Assembly: GCA_021779795.1 (NCBI GenBank) | Contig: JAJXZZ010000007.1 | Span: 1 to 22,757, forward strand | Reading direction: 5' to 3' | DNA length: 22,757 nt | Source of the DNA: Acidobacteriota bacterium | GTDB lineage: Bacteria > Acidobacteriota > Vicinamibacteria > Vicinamibacterales > Fen-181 | Part shown: positions 15,047 to 20,971 of the stretch, piece after piece | Layout of the letters: each line of letters begins with the position of its first letter | How positions within the stretch are numbered: position 1 is the stretch's first letter | Notes under the pieces: model-generated | Seen by the model: only the letters and a program-made list of their open reading frames with translations | Told to the model about the DNA's origin: nothing | Databases searched by the model: none | Program-made: the position numbers and the translations under genes

Positions 15047-17893
15047 CTACCGCGCCGCGCCGAGCGTCACGGGCACCGCCGAGCCGTAGTAGATCCCGTT
15101 GAACAGGAACTTGAACGTGCCGTGCGGCTGGCCGCGGAAGGTGATCTCCGGCCCGAACAGGAAGACCTTGCCCTTGCCGAGCGGGGCTTCCGCCATGGCC
15201 ACGCCGCCGTCCAGGTAGTTCTGGCCCCACGCCCAGCCGCTGCGAAGCGGCTTGGCCGTGTCGAACCAGGCCACCGGCTGCACCCCCTTCAGCGTCGCGT
15301 CGGGGTCGAGCCGGAAGACCGGGCTGTTGTCGAAGAACACGTCCACCGACTGGCCGATGCCGTAGGCGAGCGGGTCGGCGGTGTTCACCGCCACGTCGAG
15401 AACCGAGCCGGGCACGAAGAATTTGTCGCTGCCCAGCCGGCGTTCCGGCGCGTTCGGCCCCATCTCGACCAGGTCGCTGCGGATGGGGAGGCCGAAGTAG
15501 CTCGCGATCGACGTGCCGGACCCGATCGCGATGATCGTGCCGCCGTTCTCCACGAACGTCCTGAGCTGCGGGATCGTCTTCTCGGCCGTGATGTTGCCGA
15601 GCCAGCCGCGGTACTGCTCGGGGATGTCGGCCGGGTTGGGCGCGCGGAAGAAGCCGCCGCGACGGCCGCCCGCCTCGCCCGGGGGCGGGGGGATGCTGCC
15701 GTTGGGGAAGATGATCACGTCGTACTTGGCGTTGAGATCACCGGCGTCGAGCGTCGGCGCGAAGACGCGCTCGTAGGTCGTCGGGAAGGCCTGCTCGAAC
15801 ATCCAGCGGATCCAGCCCGAGTCCATCGACCCGCCGTACCGGTCCCACAGCGCGATGCGCACCGGCTTCAGCTTCAGCGCCTGCCCGGCGGGCTTCACGC
15901 TCACCGCGGTCACGCTGACGCCGAGATCCGCCGCGATCTTGTCGAGCGCCGCCCTGGTCGTCGGCTTCGCCGGCACGTAGATGGCGCCGGCCGGGAAGGT
16001 CGTCGCGCCCGCCGTGAACGGCGACTTCAGCCAGTAGACGTCCTCCCTGGCCGCGAGCAGCCGGTTGGTGGCGACGAACGAGTCGTTCTGCTGGTGGCTC
16101 AGGACGTAGCCGGTCGTGCCCCTGGCGTGGGCGACCTTGGCCGGCGCCACCGGGATGAGGCCCGGCACCCGTTCGAACGGACCGTCGAACCCGTCGAGAA
16201 TCCGGTCGAACTGCACGCCCATCTGGTAGGCGAGCGTCCAGCCGGTCGCATCGTAGGGCGGACGGGGCGGGCCTCCCGGGTACGGGATGTCGTCGGGGTG
16301 GTCCTGCGGCTCCATCATGTCCATGATGTGGGGCCTGAACGCCTGGGCCGTCTTGATGACGTAGGAGCCGGCCGGGTAGGCCTTGCCGGCCACGTCGAAC
16401 GGCGCGGTCGCCCGCAGCACCGTGATGCCCGACTTGAGCAGCGCGTTGACGAACTTGGTCGCCGTCAGGAAGTCGGGCTGGTCGGAGGGGAGGATGAAGC
16501 CGCGCGGGTCGCGCGTGGCCGGGTCGTGCAGCACGCTCCAGTACTTCTCGGGGACGCCGCTCTGGCGGCCGCCGCCGACCATCGTCGAGAAGTCGGCGCC
16601 CATGCCGCCGCGCTCGCGGGCGGCGCTCTCGCCCATGTCCTTCGTGATCGCCGCCTGCACGGCCGCGATCTTCTTCGGCGTGATGGTCCAGGTGTCGCGG
16701 CTGCCGCGCTCGATCGAGTTGCGGCCCATCACGTAGCTGCGGTAGAGGAACCCCTCGCGGTCCCTCGCCGCCAGGTCGAGGATGGCGCGGTCGGCGGCGA
16801 TCAGGTACTCGATCGACTGCCGCTGGTGCCAGACCTGCTGGGGCGCGATCGGGTACGGCTGGTTGCCGTCGGGCAGCTGCCGGGCGGGGACGAAGGGGAT
16901 GCTGATCGGCGTCGGGTTGCCGACGATCTCGGTCAGGATCCCGATCTCGTTGTGGAAGTAGGCCGTCGTGCGGATGCCGCCGTTGAACCAGGTGGAGTAG
17001 GAGGCCGCGGCGCGCTGCACGGCGCCCGGCTTGCCCTCCACCATGAAGCGCTGGTGCATGGCCGCCGCGACCTGCTCGATCCCCTCGGGCACGAGCGGGT
17101 CGTAGTTGTAGTTGAACGGGTCGCGGAACGGCGCGCTGAACAGCACCGTGCCGGCCGGGCCGGTCTGGTGCTGGTTGTACACGACCTCCGGGAACCACTC
17201 GATGAACTGCTGGCGCGAAACCGCCTCGGTTTCGGGCTGGTTGTTGGCGTAGGAGTCGCGGTTGTTGTCGTGCCCGGCGTACTTCTGGTAGAGCACCGGG
17301 ATCGCCATGTTCCGCTTCTTCGGATCGGACTCCCGCATGTACCAGTTCGAGACCAGTTCCATGCCGTCGGGGTTGATCGGGACGAGCAGCAGGATCACGT
17401 TGTCCAGGATCCGCATCGTCTCCGGGTCGGTGCGGCTGGCCATCTGGTAGGAGATCTGGAACAGGTGCTGCGAGGGCACGCACTCGGTGGCGTGCAGGCC
17501 GCTGTCGATCCAGACGACCGCCTTCCCCTCGGCGGCGAGCGCGCGGGCCTGCTCGTCGGTCAGGTTCTCGGCGTGCGCGAGCTTCTGCGCGATCTCCTTG
17601 TAGCGGGCGAGATGCTTCTGGTTCTCGGGGGACGTGAAGATCGCCATGATCATCGGGCGGCCTTCGGCCGTCGTCCCGATGGTGACGAGCTTCATCCGGT
17701 CGGATTCCTTGGCGAGCTTCTCCCAGTAGGCCTTGAGCTGGGTGTAGTTGGCCAGCATGTAGTCGTCGCCGGCGTCGAAGCCGAGGAACTCCTTGGGGGT
17801 GGTGATCGTTCCCTGCGCCAGAGCGCCGCCCGCGACGAGCAGGACGAACAGGGGCAGGAGCGCCGCGAGGCGCCGCATGGTCTTCGCGTTCAT
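15047..17893 (-). CDS. Secreted M14-family zinc peptidase B with GATase-like C-terminus
   Basis: A 948-aa exported metallopeptidase paralogous to M14 A. Signal peptide about 1-27 (RRLAALLPLFVLLVAGGALAQ). Catalytic domain: zinc ligands in LHATE (H134, E137) and NQHQTG (H242), NPDG (174-177), HDNNRD (208-213) and probable catalytic E322 in GILTE. Like its paralogue it carries a C-terminal region with a class I amidotransferase-like fold (KYDVIIFPNGS, then LRTFVENGGTIIAIGSG), for which no catalytic Cys-His pair is evident, so that part may be structural. The start at MNAKTMRRL is chosen over the upstream in-frame ATG at 17950 because GGAAGGAGG lies four bases before it. It is divergent from the nucleoside kinase and ends at a strong terminator. 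Specificity is unknown. Confidence 0.9.
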   Translation of the reverse strand: MNAKTMRRLAALLPLFVLLVAGGALAQGTITTPKEFLGFDAGDDYMLANYTQLKAYWEKLAKESDRMKLVTIGTTAEGRPMIMAIFTSPENQKHLARYKEIAQKLAHAENLTDEQARALAAEGKAVVWIDSGLHATECVPSQHLFQISYQMASRTDPETMRILDNVILLLVPINPDGMELVSNWYMRESDPKKRNMAIPVLYQKYAGHDNNRDSYANNQPETEAVSRQQFIEWFPEVVYNQHQTGPAGTVLFSAPFRDPFNYNYDPLVPEGIEQVAAAMHQRFMVEGKPGAVQRAAASYSTWFNGGIRTTAYFHNEIGILTEIVGNPTPISIPFVPARQLPDGNQPYPIAPQQVWHQRQSIEYLIAADRAILDLAARDREGFLYRSYVMGRNSIERGSRDTWTITPKKIAAVQAAITKDMGESAARERGGMGADFSTMVGGGRQSGVPEKYWSVLHDPATRDPRGFILPSDQPDFLTATKFVNALLKSGITVLRATAPFDVAGKAYPAGSYVIKTAQAFRPHIMDMMEPQDHPDDIPYPGGPPRPPYDATGWTLAYQMGVQFDRILDGFDGPFERVPGLIPVAPAKVAHARGTTGYVLSHQQNDSFVATNRLLAAREDVYWLKSPFTAGATTFPAGAIYVPAKPTTRAALDKIAADLGVSVTAVSVKPAGQALKLKPVRIALWDRYGGSMDSGWIRWMFEQAFPTTYERVFAPTLDAGDLNAKYDVIIFPNGSIPPPPGEAGGRRGGFFRAPNPADIPEQYRGWLGNITAEKTIPQLRTFVENGGTIIAIGSGTSIASYFGLPIRSDLVEMGPNAPERRLGSDKFFVPGSVLDVAVNTADPLAYGIGQSVDVFFDNSPVFRLDPDATLKGVQPVAWFDTAKPLRSGWAWGQNYLDGGVAMAEAPLGKGKVFLFGPEITFRGQPHGTFKFLFNGIYYGSAVPVTLGAAR

Positions 17894-17916
17894 CGAGCCT
17901 CCTTCCGAAAGGCTCG
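17894..17916 (-). promoter_or_regulatory. Hairpin overlapping the ribosome site of M14 B
   Basis: In the mRNA, CGAGCCT and AGGCTCG are complementary across nine bases, and the 3' arm includes the end of the GGAGG ribosome site and abuts the ATG. A smaller competing stem (CCTT with AAGG) is possible. Folding would hide the ribosome site, suggesting translational control, unless transcription begins inside the hairpin: a TATTGT -10 candidate (complement of 17920-17925) would place the start near 17913. Confidence 0.4.
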
Positions 17917-18032
17917 GAAACAATAGCAGAAAGGGTGAGAGCCGATCCATAAGAAGGCGCGGGCACCGCGTGGTGTCCAGTCATCAGCGGCCAGCCAGTC
18001 ACCCTGGCGCGCGGCCTTGGATCACCGGATGG

Positions 18033-18052
18033 AACAGGGCTTCAGCCCTGTT
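18033..18052. repeat. REP-like 20-bp near-perfect palindrome
   Basis: AACAGGGCTTCAGCCCTGTT has nine paired bases on each side of a two-base centre. It lies in the divergent spacer between M14 B and the nucleoside kinase, 40 bp before the kinase start. The sequence has the look of dispersed intergenic REP-type palindromes. Only one copy occurs in this window, so the repeat status is inferred. Confidence 0.5.
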
Positions 18053-18077
18053 GAGCAACCTGGCGTTTCGACTCCTG

Positions 18078-18083
18078 TATGAT
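18078..18083 (+). promoter_or_regulatory. Candidate -10 (TATGAT) for a leaderless kinase transcript
   Basis: TATGAT matches the -10 consensus at five of six positions and ends eight bases before the ATG at 18092. Initiation at the normal distance would fall at or next to the start codon. No ribosome-binding sequence lies between. The flanking 11 bases equal those at the S9-M1 promoter candidate. No good -35 is seen. Confidence 0.5.
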
Positions 18084-18091
18084 GTGTCGGT

Positions 18092-19894
18092 ATGTTTGCC
18101 AAGGCTGCGGACCTCCGCGTCCGCCCGTCGCTGCCGCGCCAGAACGTGCTCGCCACCTGCCAGGACGGGCGGGTGTTCGAGGCGCCGATCGGCACGCCGC
18201 TGCGTGAGTTCGTGAGGGCCCAGGAGCTGCAGGGGCCGGCGGCGCTGCCCGTGCCCGGCACGCCGTCGCCGGCGTCGGCGGCGGCGACCGTCGCCGTGAT
18301 GCTGAACGGGCGGCTTCGCGAGCTGAGCTCGCCGCTGACCGAGGACGCCGAGCTGGTCCCGGTGACGACGGCCGAGATCGACGGCGTGCGCATCTACCGC
18401 CGGTCGCTCGCGTTCCTGCTGGTTGCGGCCGCGGGCGAGGTGTTCCCGGGCGTCGAGGTGAGCATCGAGCACTCGGCCTCGACCGTCGGGGGCTATTTCT
18501 GCGAGATTCGCGGGCGCGAGCCGTTCGGCCAGCAGGAGCTTCGGGCGATCGAGTCGCGGATGCGCGAGATGGTGGAGGCCGACCTGCCCATCGAGCGCAC
18601 GCCCGTGTCGGTCGGCGAGGCGGTCGCGCTGTTCCGGGGCCGCGGCGAGGAGGAGCGCGTGCGCCTGATGGCCCACCGCGAGAAGGAGACGGTGGTCCTC
18701 TACACGCTCGCGGGGCGCCAGGAGTACTTCCAGGGCTACATGGTCCCGTCCACCGGCTGCCTGAAGTACTTCGCGCTGCAGGCGTTCCCGCCCGGGTTCC
18801 TGCTCCAGTTCCCCCACCAGAGCCGGCCCACCGAGATCGCGCGGTTCGTGCCCTACCCGAAGCTGTTCGCCATGTTCGAGGAGGCCGGGCACCTGCTGGA
18901 CCGGCTCGGCGTCCGCAGCGCCGGCGCGCTCAACGACGTCATCGCGTCGGGGCGGCTGGCGGAGGTGTCGCTCGTGGGCGAGGCGCTCCACGAGGCGCAG
19001 ATTGCCGGGATCGCCTCGGACATCGCGGCGGCCGGCGACCGGATCAAGCTCGTGCTCATCGCCGGGCCGTCCTCGTCCGGCAAGACGACGTTCTCGAAGC
19101 GCCTGGCCGTGCAGTTGCTGGCCAACGGGCGGCGGCCCTTCCCGATGGGGCTCGACGACTACTTCGTCGATCGCGAGCGGACGCCCCGGGACGCCGAGGG
19201 CCGCTACGACTACGAGTGCCTCGAGGCGGTGGACGTCGCGCTGTTCAACGAGCACCTGGCCGAGCTGATGGCCGGGCGGACCGTGCGGCTGCCGCGGTAC
19301 GTGTTCAAGACCGGCCGCCGGCAGGACGGGCCCACCGTCACGCTGGGCCCCGGCAGCCTCATCATCGTCGAGGGGATTCACGGGCTGAACCCGGCCCTCG
19401 TGCCGGGCGTGCCGCCCGAGCGCGTCTACCGCATCTACGTCTCGGCGCTGACGCAGCTCAACCTCGATCGCTACAACCGGGTCAGCACCACCGACTGCCG
19501 GCTGATCCGGCGGATCGTGCGCGACGCCCGGGCGCGCGGCTACAGCGCGGCGCAGACGCTGCGGCGCTGGGACTCGGTGACGCACGGCGAGAAGCAGCAC
19601 ATCTTCCCGTTCCAGGAGAACAGCGACGCCATCTTCAACTCGGCGCTCGTGCACGAACTGGCCGTGCTGCGCCCGCTCGCCGAGCCGCTCCTGCTGCAGG
19701 TGCGGCACGACGCGCCGGAGTACATCGAGGCCAACCGTCTGCTGTCGTTCCTGCAGTGGTTCGTGCCGGGCACCCCGGAGCACGTGCCCGACAACTCGAT
19801 CCTGCGCGAGTTCATCGGCGGGTCGATCATGGAGAACGTCCGGCTGTGGCAGGAGGCCCGGCCCGACCCGCCGCCCGCGCCGGCGGGGATTTGA
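18092..19894 (+). CDS. TGS / tRNA-synthetase-like / uridine-kinase-like fusion (nucleoside kinase)
   Basis: A 600-aa cytoplasmic protein. Residues about 15-95 resemble a TGS domain; about 100-210 a threonyl/alanyl-tRNA-synthetase second-additional-domain-like region, with IEHSASTVGGYFCEI where the editing-type metal motif would be; the C-terminal half (about 300-520) is a uridine kinase/phosphoribulokinase-type P-loop kinase. The Walker A is GPSSSGKT (325-332), LDDYFVDRERTP follows as in uridine kinases, and IIVEGIHGLNP forms the strand-2 region. This arrangement is found in proteins annotated as nucleoside kinase in several phyla; the in vivo substrate is not settled to my knowledge. There is no synthetase catalytic domain. 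The ATG is preceded by no Shine-Dalgarno but by a -10-like hexamer. It is divergent from M14 B and followed by a 141-bp spacer. Confidence 0.88.
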   Translation: MFAKAADLRVRPSLPRQNVLATCQDGRVFEAPIGTPLREFVRAQELQGPAALPVPGTPSPASAAATVAVMLNGRLRELSSPLTEDAELVPVTTAEIDGVRIYRRSLAFLLVAAAGEVFPGVEVSIEHSASTVGGYFCEIRGREPFGQQELRAIESRMREMVEADLPIERTPVSVGEAVALFRGRGEEERVRLMAHREKETVVLYTLAGRQEYFQGYMVPSTGCLKYFALQAFPPGFLLQFPHQSRPTEIARFVPYPKLFAMFEEAGHLLDRLGVRSAGALNDVIASGRLAEVSLVGEALHEAQIAGIASDIAAAGDRIKLVLIAGPSSSGKTTFSKRLAVQLLANGRRPFPMGLDDYFVDRERTPRDAEGRYDYECLEAVDVALFNEHLAELMAGRTVRLPRYVFKTGRRQDGPTVTLGPGSLIIVEGIHGLNPALVPGVPPERVYRIYVSALTQLNLDRYNRVSTTDCRLIRRIVRDARARGYSAAQTLRRWDSVTHGEKQHIFPFQENSDAIFNSALVHELAVLRPLAEPLLLQVRHDAPEYIEANRLLSFLQWFVPGTPEHVPDNSILREFIGGSIMENVRLWQEARPDPPPAPAGI

Positions 19895-19936
19895 CGGGCC
19901 CCGCCCATCTGGGGTTACCTGTTACGAAGAAGAGGC

Positions 19937-19965
19937 GGGGGGCGGGGAGGCGGGGAGGCGAGGGG
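19937..19965 (+). other. Potential G-quadruplex in the leader of the PPOX gene
   Basis: Four runs of at least four G (19937-19942, 19944-19947, 19952-19955, 19962-19965) are separated by loops of one, four and six bases, a textbook intramolecular quadruplex pattern on the plus strand. It lies between the kinase stop and the PPOX start, about 70 bases before that start. In a GC-rich genome such runs arise by chance, so function is unproven. A weak CCCC/GGGG hairpin precedes it. Confidence 0.5.
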
Positions 19966-20035
19966 CGAGAGAACAACGCCGAGTGCGGAACTTGTCCACC
20001 GCATCTCGAAGAGCGAAGGCGGAAGGAGCGATCAG

Positions 20036-20521
20036 ATGCCGGCCACACCCACGCGTGAAGAAGCCGTCCGAACGCTTGCGTCGATGATCGCCGGCATCCC
20101 GGTGGCGATGCTGACCACGACCGGGATGGGCCGCCTCCGCAGCCGGCCGATGGTCACCCAGCGCCTGCCCTTCGACGGGCACCTGTGGTTCCTGACCGCG
20201 CGCGAGGCGGGGAAGACCAGCGAGATCCGCGACCGGCAGGCCGTGCACGTGACGTTCGTCTCCCCGTCGGACCACCGCTACGTGTGGGCGTCGGGCACCG
20301 CGACGCTGGTGGACGACCGCGCCATGCTCGAGCGCCTCTGGCACGTCGGCTACCTGCCGTGGCTGCCGGGCGGCCCCGGCGACCCCACGACGACGCTCAT
20401 CAAGGTGCGCGTCGAGGAGGCGGAGTACTGGGACCACGCGACGGGGCGGATGGTTCGGCTCGACCGGTTCGTCGAACCGGGAGCGCGCTTCCGAGACGTG
20501 TCCTCGGACAGCGGGATCTGA
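20036..20521 (+). CDS. Pyridoxamine-phosphate-oxidase-like (PPOX) flavin/F420-binding protein
   Basis: A 161-aa split-beta-barrel protein of the general stress protein 26 / Pyrid_ox_like group, whose members bind FMN, F420 or haem and carry out poorly defined redox chemistry. Recognisable elements are IPVAMLTTTGMGRLRSRPM (the first strands and cofactor-binding Arg region), LWFLTAREAGKTSEIRDRQAVHVTF, and a C-terminal IKVRVEEAEYWDHATGRM, with the EAEYWD motif typical of the group. A strong GGAAGGAG lies seven bases before the ATG. It is 45 bp upstream of the ferredoxin gene on the same strand, a plausible redox partner. It is cytoplasmic, with no signal peptide. Confidence 0.87.
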   Translation: MPATPTREEAVRTLASMIAGIPVAMLTTTGMGRLRSRPMVTQRLPFDGHLWFLTAREAGKTSEIRDRQAVHVTFVSPSDHRYVWASGTATLVDDRAMLERLWHVGYLPWLPGGPGDPTTTLIKVRVEEAEYWDHATGRMVRLDRFVEPGARFRDVSSDSGI

Positions 20522-20566
20522 GGGGCCGCGGCGCCGCCTGGGCCGGGACCGCCGGGAGGAGCGAAC

Positions 20567-20971
20567 GTGGAGGATCAGCGAGCCGCGGGATCGCCTGACG
20601 CGCTGGCCGCCCAGCGCGCGAAGGCCGCGCGGGTCGGGATCCCGGCCGCGCGCCGGCACATCTTCCTGTGCTGCGAGCAGACCACGCCGAAGTGCTGCGA
20701 CATCGAGCGCGGGCGGGCGGCGTGGGACTACCTGAAGCGCCGCCTGAAGGAACTGGGCCTGTCCGAGCAGGGAGGCGTGCTCCGCACCCGCGCCAACTGC
20801 CTCAGGATCTGTTCGGGCGGCCCGATCGCGGTCGTCTACCCGGAAGGCGCCTGGTACCACCACTGCGACCCGGACGTGATCGAGCGGATCATCCAGGAGC
20901 ACCTCGTCGGCGGGCGGGTCGTCGAGGACCACCTGATCACCCGCCACCCGCTCGACCCCGGCGGGCCGTGA
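20567..20971 (+). CDS. Thioredoxin-like [2Fe-2S] ferredoxin
   Basis: A 134-aa electron-transfer protein of the thioredoxin-like ferredoxin family. Cysteines at 35/36 and 43/44 in HIFLCCEQTTPKCC form the first pair, and NCLRIC (C78, C82) followed by SGGPIAVVYPEGAWY forms the second half of the cluster site. The VVYPEGxWY tract is characteristic. The doubled cysteines leave the exact ligand choice open. The start is GTG, with GGAGGA six bases upstream. The first 30 residues are an unstructured extension. The stop codon shares one base with the ATG of the next gene (TGATG), so translational coupling is likely. Confidence 0.9.
   Translation: MEDQRAAGSPDALAAQRAKAARVGIPAARRHIFLCCEQTTPKCCDIERGRAAWDYLKRRLKELGLSEQGGVLRTRANCLRICSGGPIAVVYPEGAWYHHCDPDVIERIIQEHLVGGRVVEDHLITRHPLDPGGP

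Noticed and set aside
15122..17926. 934-codon plus-strand open frame opposite M14 B
   Set aside because: Antisense shadow of a well-supported peptidase gene.
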